From G965202665 sp965243835 (GTDB lineage Bacteria > Actinomycetota > Acidimicrobiia > Spongiisociales > Spongiisociaceae), in contig OZ251578.1 in the NCBI GenBank assembly GCA_965243835.1, positions 2,418,001 to 2,482,000 on the forward strand: a DNA stretch of 64,000 nucleotides. Reading direction: 5' to 3'. The number at the start of each line of letters is the position of its first letter. The stretch's first letter is position 1. The translations under genes and the position numbers were made by a program. Below the pieces are notes generated by a model. That model did not search any database, had not been told where the DNA came from, and saw only the letters and a program-made list of their open reading frames with translations. This document shows positions 45,824 to 53,819 of this stretch, one piece after another.

Positions 45824-45880
45824 ATGACCCGACCTCCCCCGCCGCCGCCGCCCTTACCGCCCCGGAGCCGGCCCCGGTGA
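45824..45880 (+). CDS. Putative poly-proline leader peptide of alr
   Basis: An 18-codon ORF encodes MTRPPPPPPPLPPRSRPR and ends in a TGA that overlaps the GTG start of alr (GTGA). AAGGA lies 7 bases before its ATG. Seven prolines in a row stall ribosomes strongly unless EF-P is present, and the overlap would couple alr translation to passage through this stretch. The frame, repeats and overlap are seen; expression is inferred. Confidence 0.45.
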   Translation: MTRPPPPPPPLPPRSRPR

Positions 45881-46992
45881 GCAGGCCCACCTTCGCCGAG
45901 GTGAACCTGGACCGGTTGACCGGCAACTACCGGGCCATCGAGCGGGCGACCGGCGGAGCGGGCATGTTGCCCATTCTGAAAGCCAACGCCTACGGGCACG
46001 GCCTCCGGGAGGTGGCCCTCCATTTGGAAAAGCTGGGTCCGGCCGCCCTGGGGGTGGCCTTTTTGGAGGAGGGGGCGCAACTGCGGGAGGCGGGAGTGAA
46101 ATGCCCCATCCTGGTGATGGGGGGGATCGACGCCGACCAGATACCGGATTTCCTGGAAAACGACCTGACCCTGACCGCCTCCTCCGACGCCAAACTGCGG
46201 GAAATCGACCGGGTAGCCGGGCAACGGGGAGTGCGGGCCAAGGTGCACCTGAAGGTGGACACCGGTATGGGTCGCATCGGCATGCGCCCGGAAACAGCCC
46301 CCGCCATGTTTGAAACCGGCTTGCGGGCCGAGAACGCGACGGTGGAGGCGGTTTACAGCCATCTGGCCTGCGCCGACGAAGCCGACCGGGACTTCACCCT
46401 GCGCCAGATCGAGCGGTTCCGGGAGGCGGTCTCCTTCTATCCCGACCGGGGCCTGCCCTCCCCCCGCCTCCACCTGGCCAACTCGGCCGGAATCCTGATG
46501 TACCCGGAGTCGCACCTGGACCTGGTCCGTCCCGGAATTCTGCTGTACGGGGTGTATCCGTCCCGGCAGGCGGAGCGGACCATCCCGGTGCGACCGGCCC
46601 TGTCCTGGAAATCGCAAGTAGTGTTTTTCAAAGTGCAACGGGCGGGCGATCCGGTCAGTTACGGAGCAACCTGGCGGCCAAAGGCCGACACCCGGGTAAT
46701 AACGGTGCCGGTGGGCTACGGAGACGGCTACTTCCGCTCCCTGTCCGGCCGGGCGGAGGTGCTAGTGGGCGGCGAGTTGAAACCGGTAGTGGGACGGGTA
46801 TGCATGGACCAGCTGATGGTGGACATAGGCCCGCAAGCAAGCGCCTACAACGGAGACGAAGTGGTTTTGCTGGGCGAACAAGGCGCTTGCTCCATAGGGG
46901 CCCTGGAGCTGGCGGAGCGGGCGGGCTCCATAGCCCACGAGTTGCTATCCAACATCAACGTCCGCGTCTCCCGCCGCTACACCGGCGGCTAA
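45877..46992 (+). CDS. alr: Alanine racemase
   Basis: The 371-residue PLP enzyme makes D-alanine for peptidoglycan. The PLP Lys is in MLPILKANAYGHG, the metal-free barrel continues with KVHLKVDTGMGRIG, LHLANSAGI and PGILLYGVYPS, and the second catalytic base Tyr is in AGDPVSYGATW. VGRVCMDQLMVDIG follows. The GTG start overlaps the stop of a poly-Pro leader ORF. Length is normal. Confidence 0.95.
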   Translation: MSRPTFAEVNLDRLTGNYRAIERATGGAGMLPILKANAYGHGLREVALHLEKLGPAALGVAFLEEGAQLREAGVKCPILVMGGIDADQIPDFLENDLTLTASSDAKLREIDRVAGQRGVRAKVHLKVDTGMGRIGMRPETAPAMFETGLRAENATVEAVYSHLACADEADRDFTLRQIERFREAVSFYPDRGLPSPRLHLANSAGILMYPESHLDLVRPGILLYGVYPSRQAERTIPVRPALSWKSQVVFFKVQRAGDPVSYGATWRPKADTRVITVPVGYGDGYFRSLSGRAEVLVGGELKPVVGRVCMDQLMVDIGPQASAYNGDEVVLLGEQGACSIGALELAERAGSIAHELLSNINVRVSRRYTGG

Positions 46993-47186
46993 CCCTCACA
47001 AACGCCGGCATCCCCGCCCCTCGCCGCAACCCCCGCGCTCACCCATCCCCCGCCCCAAAAAAACAACCCCTAGAAATTTCCCAAAAACCCCCTTAAACTG
47101 TGGGCGGGAGGGCGGGGGGCGGGCGGGACCCCCAAATTTGAAAACGCGAAAAAAATCCTTAGATCGCGAAAAGCAAACCTAAAACC
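46993..47186. repeat. C/G-rich intergenic repeat, partial copy
   Basis: Downstream of alr there is no gene for about 440 bases. The stretch 47100-47131 (GTGGGCGGGAGGGCGGGG and continuing) matches the G-rich core of repeats at 58430-58455, 60050-60070 and 60650-60670. Four or more G runs on one strand could form a G-quadruplex. Around it are A-rich runs (47052-47063, 47141-47160) but no terminator with a perfect stem. Confidence 0.5.
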
Positions 47187-47215
47187 TAGACACGGAAGCC
47201 CCCACCCGCTATGCT
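47187..47215 (+). promoter_or_regulatory. Promoter of first hairpin unit
   Basis: TAGACA (47187-47192) and TATGCT (47210-47215) are separated by exactly 17 bp. The same geometry is repeated 141 bases downstream. Confidence 0.5.
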
Positions 47216-47221
47216 GACGGC

Positions 47222-47306
47222 GGAACAGCCCCGGAAGTTTCACAGCCCCGGAAGTTTCGACGACCGGGCGTCAGGTCCGTCCCTCTCGGGGGACGGACCT
47301 TTGTAT
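47222..47306 (+). ncRNA. Putative small RNA, twin 1
   Basis: Predicted transcription from the promoter at 47187 would give an RNA with a perfect 17-bp tandem duplication (47225-47241 and 47242-47258, ACAGCCCCGGAAGTTTC), then GACG...CGTC, and a perfect 10-bp stem GGTCCGTCCC/GGGACGGACC (47274-47283, 47290-47299) followed by TTTGTAT. There is no ORF. The layout and the sequence TTTCGA..GGGCG.CAGG are shared with twin 2. Confidence 0.45.
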
Positions 47307-47327
47307 CACCCTCCCCCATCCCTTAGC

Positions 47328-47356
47328 TTGACGACGTACCATAACCCTGCTATCAT
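47328..47356 (+). promoter_or_regulatory. Promoter of second hairpin unit
   Basis: TTGACG (47328-47333) and TATCAT (47351-47356) lie 17 bp apart, close to the consensus, on the plus strand, in a region without a plus-strand gene. Confidence 0.55.
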
Positions 47357-47362
47357 AGAGGC

Positions 47363-47430
47363 GCACGTTCCCAGCCATTTCGATGGTCTGGGCGCCAGGC
47401 CCGCTCTTCGGGGTGGGCCTGGTCACGTTA
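47363..47430 (+). ncRNA. Putative small RNA, twin 2
   Basis: The predicted RNA contains TTTCGATGGTCTGGGCGCC and a stem running from CCAGGCCC (47395-47402) to GGGCCTGG (47415-47422), extended by further pairs to a C-UUCG-G tetraloop. It ends next to the 3' end of the NYN gene on the other strand. It matches twin 1 in promoter geometry and in the sequence before the stem. I know no Rfam family to which it clearly belongs. Confidence 0.45.
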
Positions 47431-47431
47431 A

Positions 47432-48076
47432 TCACCATTCAGGCGGTTTATGGAACGACCCTTTTCCATCTTCCAATCTGTTAGGTAATTGCGAACTAGC
47501 AAGTATACCCTCATTAATCTGGTCATAACTTGACGCTTTCAACCCACGAGCACGTCTGCCGTGACGATTAGGGTTGACAATTAATACTTTGACTTTCGCT
47601 TTTTCCTCAACCATACGAATGGCGGGTGCAATATCGGAATCATTAGTAATGACAACAGCAAGATCACATGGTTCTAGAAATGCATCACAAAGAAGATGGG
47701 AAGCCAGATTTACATCTGTTTCCTTCTCTTGTGTCTCATATATTAGCAGGTTTGTTGGCCCACCTAAAGATGGGTAAACTAATCTTCTCCATCGCTTTCT
47801 TTTTTTCATCTTCCCCTCATATACACTCACATTAGGTAAGGTTTTCAAAGCTCGTAAATATACATTCTGTCGTTGAGATGTGCCCGGATTACCTTCCGCA
47901 TCTATAACAATAGAAGTAAAATACTTTATACCATTAAGGTCATATTCGGGCAACAGTCGCTGACATAGTTGCTCCAGATCAAGCCACTTATATGAAGTTT
48001 TTTTGACGGCGCCATAGTATAAATTTAGGCCGTCGATATATACTATCGCACGCCGGTTGTTGTCTTGTTGCGTCAT
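47432..48076 (-). CDS. NYN-domain (PIN-like) ribonuclease-type protein
   Basis: The 214-residue protein has the NYN acidic core: AIVYIDGLNLYYGAVKK with an early Asp, EKETDVNLASHLLCDAFL and LAVVITNDSDIAPAIRMV, which together form a metal site like that of PIN/LabA nucleases. The C-terminal half is basic (PNRHGRRARGLK). GGGAGA precedes the ATG. The gene is clearly AT-richer than dapE next to it, so it was probably acquired. Twin small RNA candidates run toward its 3' end. Confidence 0.85.
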   Translation of the reverse strand: MTQQDNNRRAIVYIDGLNLYYGAVKKTSYKWLDLEQLCQRLLPEYDLNGIKYFTSIVIDAEGNPGTSQRQNVYLRALKTLPNVSVYEGKMKKRKRWRRLVYPSLGGPTNLLIYETQEKETDVNLASHLLCDAFLEPCDLAVVITNDSDIAPAIRMVEEKAKVKVLIVNPNRHGRRARGLKASSYDQINEGILASSQLPNRLEDGKGSFHKPPEW

Positions 48077-48104
48077 TGTATCTCCCTTTCTTATATTTCT
48101 GTAG

Positions 48105-49166
48105 TCAGTTAGTTGCGGGGGCGGTTAGGAAGCGGTGGAGGGTTTGGTAGGCTTTTTCCAGGTTTTCCAGGGGGACGCTTTCGGCGGGTTGGTGAGCTTG
48201 GGCGGTTTCACCGGGGCCGTAGTTGACAGCGGGGACGCCGTAGGCGGCTAGGCGGGCTACGTCCGTCCACGCCTGTTTGGGTTCCACCGGGGCGGCGGCG
48301 CACCGGCGGAGCCGCTCCAAAAACGGATTGTCCTCCGGAACGGGGGCGGCGGGGGCCGTATCCGTAATCTCCGCCTCATCCGCCCCGGCCGCCACCTCCA
48401 ACAGGCGCTCCCGCGCTTCGGCGACGGTGCGATGGGGGGCGAACCGGTAGTTCAGGTTCATAACAAACGAGCCGGGGATCACGTTGTTGGCCACCCCGCC
48501 CGCGGCCCGCGTCACCGAAAACACCTCGTAGAAGGTCAGGCCGCCCGACTCATGCGACTCCCGCTCCCGGCCATGCATCCCGGCCAGCCACTCCCCCGCC
48601 TTGGTCACCGCGTTCTCCCCCAACCAGGGCCGGGCGCTGTGAGCGGGGCGCCCCGTAAAGCGCACCGCGGCGTTCACCACCCCGGTGCACCCCAGTTGCA
48701 ACGTCAAATCGGTGGGTTCGCACACCACGGCGAACTCCGCCTCGGCCAGCCACCCGCATTCCCGCAACACCCGCTCCAAACCGTTGCCGGCGAACGGCCC
48801 CTCCTCGCCGTCGTAAAACACCCCCATCGTGTCGCAGGGTCCGGCCAAAACCCCGGAATCCTCCAACAGGTGCGTCATCACCGCCAAACCGGATTTCATA
48901 TCGGAGGCCCCCAACCCGTGCAGCCTCCCCCCCGCGATCCGGGCCGGGCCCTGCCCCTGGTTGGGCACCGTGTCCAGATGGCCGACCAGCAGAACAAGGG
49001 GGCGGCCGGTGCGCCGTCCCGCCACCAGGCTGTTCCCCACCCGGAGCAACTCGTCATCCCGGTAGACGGCGGACAGCCGTTCCGCCAACGCGGCGCGCAA
49101 CGGCCCCTCCTCCCCGGTCACCGACGGCGTATCCACCAGTTGCGCCAGTGTGTCGACCAGGTTCAC
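48105..49166 (-). CDS. dapE: Succinyl-diaminopimelate desuccinylase
   Basis: The 353-residue M20 metallopeptidase shows DTPSVTGEEGPLRAALAE, LLVGHLDTVPNQGQGPARI, LHGLGASDMKSGLAVM, the catalytic Glu in FYDGEEGPFAG and CEPTDLTLQLGCTG. Actinobacterial DapE starts in this way. It releases L,L-diaminopimelate for lysine and cell wall. Its ATG overlaps the dapD stop by 4 bases. Confidence 0.93.
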   Translation of the reverse strand: MNLVDTLAQLVDTPSVTGEEGPLRAALAERLSAVYRDDELLRVGNSLVAGRRTGRPLVLLVGHLDTVPNQGQGPARIAGGRLHGLGASDMKSGLAVMTHLLEDSGVLAGPCDTMGVFYDGEEGPFAGNGLERVLRECGWLAEAEFAVVCEPTDLTLQLGCTGVVNAAVRFTGRPAHSARPWLGENAVTKAGEWLAGMHGRERESHESGGLTFYEVFSVTRAAGGVANNVIPGSFVMNLNYRFAPHRTVAEARERLLEVAAGADEAEITDTAPAAPVPEDNPFLERLRRCAAAPVEPKQAWTDVARLAAYGVPAVNYGPGETAQAHQPAESVPLENLEKAYQTLHRFLTAPATN

Positions 49167-49978
49167 ACCGGCACCTCGAAAGTGCGCAGGGCCTCGTTGA
49201 GGGAGGTGCGGTCATCGGTGCCCGCGGTGCGTCGGCCGATGATGTAGGCGCAGGCCAGGGAAGCGGTTCCGGACGGAAACTCTTTAGGACGGGTTCCGGG
49301 AACCACCACCGACCGGGCGGGCACCCGGCCCCGGTACTCCACCCGCTCCGAACCGGTCAAATCGATAATGGGGGTGGAGGCGGTAATAGTCACGTTGGCG
49401 GCCAGCACCGCCCCCTCCTCGATCAGCGCCCCTTCGGTGACGATGCACCGGCTGCCCACAAAAGCCCCATCCTCCACGATTACCGGGCGGGCGTTGGGGG
49501 GCTCGAGCACCCCGCCGATCCCCACCCCGCCGGACAGGTGAACGTTCGCCCCGATCTGGGCGCAGGAACCGACCGTGGCCCAAGTGTCCACCATCGTCCC
49601 GGCCGCCACGTAGGCCCCGATGTTCACGTAACCGGGCATCACGATCACCCCCGGCTCGCAGAACGCCCCGTAGCGCACCGCGCCGGGGGGGACCACCCGC
49701 ACCCCGGCCTCGGCCAGGTTCTGTTTAGTGGGAATCTTGTCGTAGTACTGGATGTCGCCGGATTGCATCACCCGCATCCCGGCCACCCCGAAGTAGAGCA
49801 GGATGGCCCGCTTCACCCACTCGTTCACCACCCACTCCCCGTCCGTTTTTTGGGCCACCCGGATCTCCCCCGCGTCCAGCCGGGCGATGGCCTCGGCCAC
49901 CGCCGTCCGGGCCTCCCCCAACCGGTCGCGGTCCGCAAACGCGGCCTCGATCAACTCTATTAGTTCACTGTCAAGCAT
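49163..49978 (-). CDS. dapD: Tetrahydrodipicolinate N-succinyltransferase
   Basis: The 271-residue protein is a left-handed beta-helix acyltransferase: hexapeptide repeats such as GVIVMPGYVNIGAYVAAG, VGSCAQIGANVHLSGGVGI and AFVGSRCIVTEGALIEEGAV, plus the N-terminal WVKRAILLYFGVAGM. It transfers succinyl from CoA to the lysine precursor. I use ATG 49978, which overlaps the dapC end by 19 bases; an in-frame start at 50008 is less likely. Confidence 0.93.
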   Translation of the reverse strand: MLDSELIELIEAAFADRDRLGEARTAVAEAIARLDAGEIRVAQKTDGEWVVNEWVKRAILLYFGVAGMRVMQSGDIQYYDKIPTKQNLAEAGVRVVPPGAVRYGAFCEPGVIVMPGYVNIGAYVAAGTMVDTWATVGSCAQIGANVHLSGGVGIGGVLEPPNARPVIVEDGAFVGSRCIVTEGALIEEGAVLAANVTITASTPIIDLTGSERVEYRGRVPARSVVVPGTRPKEFPSGTASLACAYIIGRRTAGTDDRTSLNEALRTFEVPV

Positions 49979-51099
49979 TTCCCTATCACCTCCATCGCCC
50001 GCTCGCATTCTTCCACGGTCGGCACCAGCGCCAACCGAATGTAGTTCCGGCCGCCCGGCCCGAAGGCCCGTCCCGGGGTGACCGCCACCCCGGCGTCCAG
50101 CAACCGGTCGGTCGCGGCCAGGTCATCGTTCACTTTCAACCACAGGTACATTCCCGCCTCCGAACCCGCCGCCTCCGCTCCCAGTCCGGCCAGCCCCCGG
50201 CGCAACGCCGCCCGCCGCTCCCGGATCGCCTCCCGCACCCGGCCCGCATGCCCGTCGTCCGCCCAGGCGACGGCCGCCGCCCGCTGGACGAACTCGGGGG
50301 AGGCGGTGCCGGTGCCGGAACGGAGCAGTTTCAGGGCGGCGATGGCGGACGGGTCTCCCACCACCGCCCCGCTCCGGTATCCGGTCATCCCGCTCCGTTT
50401 GGACAGGCTGAAGTAAACCAGGACGCTGGCGGTTCCCCCCGTCTGCAACAGGGAGGGCGGCGGCTCCGTTTCGTAGATGTCGGCGTAGCACTCGTCCGAA
50501 CAGAGCAGAGTATCGGAGGCGGCGGCCCGCTCCCGGAACCGGGCCAACTCGTCCATCGGGATGACGGAACCGGTCGGGTTGTGCGGGGTGCACAGCCACA
50601 GCAGGCGGGCCCTCTCCCAAACCCGGTCGGGGGCATCGGAGGCCCGGAAGATGAAATCGTCCCGCACCGGAACCGGAACCGACTCCGCCCCGGCGAACAG
50701 CGCCCCCCGCTCGTAGACGGGGTAACCGGGGGTGGACCACGCTACCGCCTGCCCCGCCTCCCGGTCGATGAAAGCCAGCGGGGTGGAAAAAATGGCCTCC
50801 TTGGCCCCCGAGACGGGAATTACTTCGGCGCCGGGGTCCACTTCCACCGCAAAACGGCGCCGCACGTAGTCGGCGATGGCGGACCGCAACCCGGGGAGGC
50901 CGGCCACCGTCGGATACTGCGAGACGGCCGGAACCGCCTCCCGCAACGCTTGCGGAACCGCCTCCGGGGTGGGTATCCGCAAGTCGCCGATGGAGAAGTC
51001 GGCCAGCAGGCGCCCCTCCTCCCGCAAAATCCGCGTCCGCTCCGCGACGGCGGTGATGGGGTTTTTGCCCACCTGTTCCAGAACCGGATTTAATAGCAT
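49960..51099 (-). CDS. dapC: Succinyldiaminopimelate aminotransferase
   Basis: The 379-residue class I PLP aminotransferase has LLWLCTPHNPTGSV, SDECYADIYE, the Schiff-base Lys in YFSLSKRSGMTGYRSG, and GRNYIRLALVP near the end. In front of dapD and dapE it must be the third enzyme of the succinylase branch. The ATG at 51099 is just before the Fic gene on the same strand, 31 bases away. Confidence 0.93.
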   Translation of the reverse strand: MLLNPVLEQVGKNPITAVAERTRILREEGRLLADFSIGDLRIPTPEAVPQALREAVPAVSQYPTVAGLPGLRSAIADYVRRRFAVEVDPGAEVIPVSGAKEAIFSTPLAFIDREAGQAVAWSTPGYPVYERGALFAGAESVPVPVRDDFIFRASDAPDRVWERARLLWLCTPHNPTGSVIPMDELARFRERAAASDTLLCSDECYADIYETEPPPSLLQTGGTASVLVYFSLSKRSGMTGYRSGAVVGDPSAIAALKLLRSGTGTASPEFVQRAAAVAWADDGHAGRVREAIRERRAALRRGLAGLGAEAAGSEAGMYLWLKVNDDLAATDRLLDAGVAVTPGRAFGPGGRNYIRLALVPTVEECERAMEVIGKCLTVN

Positions 51100-51129
51100 C
51101 GTCCCAGGATAGTGCCCGGCCGCATCTAA

Positions 51130-52329
51130 TCAGTCCGGCCCGGCCCCGACGGGCAGGAAAGCCCGCACCAGGTCCAGGTTGGGAACTATTCCCTCCGGGG
51201 TGCGGACGATCAAACGTTTCTCTTCCAACAGGTTGAGGTCCCTGGTAACGGTTTTCGAGGTCTTGCCTGCGTATTCGAGAGTGATGCGGGGCGTAATAAC
51301 GGTGATGCCGGACCGGGGGGCGGGCGCCTCGTAATCCAGATCAAGCAACAGCCTTTGTCGCCTTCGTGCGGCATTGGTGTTCTTGTCGGCAAACTGCTCG
51401 TGCACAAAACTTTCCCAGGCGAGTTGCAACTGCTGACGCTCAATCCACTCAATCTGTTCTTGCAGGCCATCGACTAATCCCCCCAGCGCATAAGAAAAAA
51501 ATTCTCGGATGGAGTACGGCTCCACCTTGCTGGAACTATCCATCACCCGGTAGTACATCCCCCGGGTGCGGTTGTAGTGATTTGACAGCAGATGTCCGAC
51601 CGGAAAAGGCAGGCCCGACTCCACCAGGATGCGGAACTCCACCAGCCGGGCGGTGCGGCCGTTGCCATCCCCGAACGGGTGAATCCAAGCCAGGTAGAGA
51701 TGGGCGGCCAAGGCTTTAGCCGCTACTTTGACGAAACCGGGCGCATCGTAGATATTGCCCGCAAAGTCGGGCCCGTTCAACCAGTCGCACATCCGTTCCA
51801 ACAGATAACGGCAGTCCTGGGCGGGGGCGGCCCGGTAACGGCCCACCACTACGTTGTGCCGACGGATCTCACCGGGAACCGCCTCTTGCTCCCGCAGGTT
51901 AAGTCCCTCTAAAACCTGCCCGTTATATCGGCAAATATCATCAACTGTAAGAGGTTGAGTACCCTTCTCCAAAACCTGTTCGGCGATAGAGTTGCACGCC
52001 GCGATCACATTATCGACCTCTTGGGCCAGATACTCCTGGCTGGGCGGCAACCGTAACACACCGGTGAGCAACCGGCTGACCTCTTCCTCGCTGAGGCTGT
52101 TACCTTCGATGGCGGTAGTGGCATGAACGCCCTTGGCCAGATAGAGCTCGTGTAGCCGGTCCGCGACTACCGGCGTAAGCGGCGTCCCGGCAATTTGGTC
52201 GCACTTGGCGCGCGCTTCGCCGAGGAGCATCCAGTCAAGGTGACTCAGCTCGCCCAGATCAACCCGAAAAGTTATCCAGGGATGTGTCCCTGTATATTCC
52301 TGCTTGGAGTTGGCGTATTTGTCCTGCAT
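51130..52329 (-). CDS. Fic-domain AMP-transferase with inhibitory motif and winged helix
   Basis: The 399-residue protein has an N-terminal domain with GVHATTAIEGNSLSEEE, containing the (S/T)xxxE(G/N) inhibitory motif, the Fic active site AWIHPFGDGNGRTARLVEF, and a C-terminal winged helix (RITLEYAGKTSKTVTRDLNLLEEKRL) for DNA or protein binding. Fic proteins transfer AMP to target hydroxyls; the motif here should keep it autoinhibited. A promoter (TTGACA, TAATAT, 16-bp spacer) sits just upstream. Substrate unknown. Confidence 0.88.
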   Translation of the reverse strand: MQDKYANSKQEYTGTHPWITFRVDLGELSHLDWMLLGEARAKCDQIAGTPLTPVVADRLHELYLAKGVHATTAIEGNSLSEEEVSRLLTGVLRLPPSQEYLAQEVDNVIAACNSIAEQVLEKGTQPLTVDDICRYNGQVLEGLNLREQEAVPGEIRRHNVVVGRYRAAPAQDCRYLLERMCDWLNGPDFAGNIYDAPGFVKVAAKALAAHLYLAWIHPFGDGNGRTARLVEFRILVESGLPFPVGHLLSNHYNRTRGMYYRVMDSSSKVEPYSIREFFSYALGGLVDGLQEQIEWIERQQLQLAWESFVHEQFADKNTNAARRRQRLLLDLDYEAPAPRSGITVITPRITLEYAGKTSKTVTRDLNLLEEKRLIVRTPEGIVPNLDLVRAFLPVGAGPD

Positions 52330-52336
52330 ATTGCTT

Positions 52337-52364
52337 ATATTATATGATTTAGGGAAATTGTCAA
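52337..52364 (-). promoter_or_regulatory. Promoter of the Fic gene
   Basis: A perfect TTGACA (complement of 52359-52364) precedes TAATAT (52337-52342) by 16 bp in an AT-rich stretch; the overlapping TATAAT (52339-52344) is an alternative -10 with a 14-bp spacer. The transcript would begin within a few bases of the ATG at 52329. Confidence 0.55.
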
Positions 52365-52487
52365 ATTAGAATTCTATAATTAAAATGTCCCTGCTACTGT
52401 CCCCCAAGGTGTCCCTCAACGCGGTCGATGGGCAACCGACGTCGCGGGGTGGTAGCATTAGGCTCCCATACGGCGGAAAGGAACCCT

Positions 52488-53402
52488 ATGACCAAGAAAT
52501 ACCAGCTGGGCCGGCTGGAGAAGGTGTACCTGCGCGAGGTGTGGGCCAACGCGGCCCGCGACTTCACGCCCTGGCTGGCCCGCGAGGAAAACATCGCGTT
52601 GCTCTCCGAAGCCATACACATGGAACTGGAGGTCGAGGAAAGCGAAAAGAGCGTGGGCTCTTTCGCCGCGGACATCGTCTGCCGGGAAGCCAAAACCGGC
52701 CATCGCGTCTATGTTGCAACTCAGTTTGACGAAACCGATGATGAACGTCTCGGAAAAATCATAAACTATGCCACGCAAATGGATGCTGTAACAATTATCT
52801 GGATAACTAGAAAAATTAAGAAAGCACACCGGCTTGCTTTGGATTGGTTAAATAATAATACTACTAAAGAAATCAATTTTCTGGGTATTGAAATAGAATT
52901 CTATCGTATTATGGATTCTCCTATTGCTCCTAAGCTTATGTTGTCTTTAAAATCAAAGCAATGGATTAAAAAAACCAGAGAAGTAATAGATTTATATAAG
53001 ATAAGACGGGAATACTGGTCTATATTTTGCAATTTAGTAAAGCAGAGGGGCGGCTTGGTAAAACCAGCAGTACCTACTGATAATTGGATTAGACATTCTA
53101 TACTACCTCACTTTAAGTTAGATATGGGAAATGATAGTAAAAAAGAGACAATTCATGTTAACGTTCATTTAACAGGACCTAACAGTGAAGAAACTATAAA
53201 AAACCTCGCCAAAGAAAAGGCTATCATAGAACAAGAGGTAAATGATAAATTGGATTGGAGAAGTCAAAGTGGAAATATTTATCTTAAAAAATATAATTGT
53301 GATATATATAACAAAGATGGTTGGGCGGAGCAACATGAGTGGCTGTATGAGAAACTGCAAATTTTCCATAAAGTGTTCACGGAGAGAATCAAAAACTTAT
53401 GA
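52488..53402 (+). CDS. Chimeric DUF4268-like protein
   Basis: The 304-residue protein begins TKKYQLGRLEKVYLREVW and has the pattern FAADIVCREAKTGHRVYVATQF-DETDDERLGKIINYA, like the nuclease-fold start of DUF4268 proteins, in which the strand normally reads IENQ; here it is VATQ, so the catalytic Glu is missing. The C-terminal half (KQWIKKTREVID to the end) is a basic DUF4268-like region. Base composition changes sharply near 52710: the 5' 225 bases are GC-rich, the rest very AT-rich, suggesting a fusion or recombination. ATG 52488 has GGAAAGGAA upstream. Overlaps the next gene by 4 bases. Confidence 0.7.
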   Translation: MTKKYQLGRLEKVYLREVWANAARDFTPWLAREENIALLSEAIHMELEVEESEKSVGSFAADIVCREAKTGHRVYVATQFDETDDERLGKIINYATQMDAVTIIWITRKIKKAHRLALDWLNNNTTKEINFLGIEIEFYRIMDSPIAPKLMLSLKSKQWIKKTREVIDLYKIRREYWSIFCNLVKQRGGLVKPAVPTDNWIRHSILPHFKLDMGNDSKKETIHVNVHLTGPNSEETIKNLAKEKAIIEQEVNDKLDWRSQSGNIYLKKYNCDIYNKDGWAEQHEWLYEKLQIFHKVFTERIKNL

Positions 53403-53800
53403 CAAATAGGCAGTATCGGGCTTTGTTTTTGCTGTTGGGGGCGGCGGGGCTGGCGGTGGTGGTAGTCGCATTTTTATACGGGTCGCCGGAACGGGAGCGG
53501 GAACCGTTACCCGCCGTGCTGGAAGCCATAAGCCCGCAACCGGGAAGCCAGGTTCCCCGGCAGACGGCGGTGGAAGTGGACCTGCCGGTCGGCTATCGGC
53601 TGGAAATGTTCGCGGACAACTTCCGGGTGCCGGAATCGGAAGTGCGCTTCGTGGAAGGCACCGGCGTCTACTCTTGGTCGCCCTCCGCCTCCTCGGTTGT
53701 CATCTGGGACGCCGGGGAACACCGGGTGCTGGTGCGCTGGCACCGCCTTAGCGGGCTGGCCGACGAGGGCGAATACTCCTGGACTTTCCGGGTTTTCTGA
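53399..53800 (+). CDS. Small membrane-anchored protein with a beta-rich domain
   Basis: The 133-residue protein has a basic N-terminus, one membrane helix (ALFLLLGAAGLAVVVVAFLYG) and an external part with alternating hydrophobics and conserved turns (PQPGSQVPRQTAVEVDLPVGY, WSPSASSVVIWDAGEHRVLVRW, GEYSWTFRVF), which reads like an Ig-like fold. GC-rich, unlike the end of the gene it overlaps by 4 bases. No family recognised. Confidence 0.75.
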   Translation: MTNRQYRALFLLLGAAGLAVVVVAFLYGSPEREREPLPAVLEAISPQPGSQVPRQTAVEVDLPVGYRLEMFADNFRVPESEVRFVEGTGVYSWSPSASSVVIWDAGEHRVLVRWHRLSGLADEGEYSWTFRVF

Positions 53801-53819
53801 CCCGCCGCCCCCCCTCGCC

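Noticed and set aside
47225..47258. Two exact 17-bp direct repeats, possible CRISPR
   Set aside because: Only two copies, directly adjacent without spacer, and no cas genes.
47222..47430. Tandem hairpins as a guanidine-II (mini-ykkC) riboswitch
   Set aside because: The loops are not ACGR and no downstream plus-strand gene exists to be controlled.
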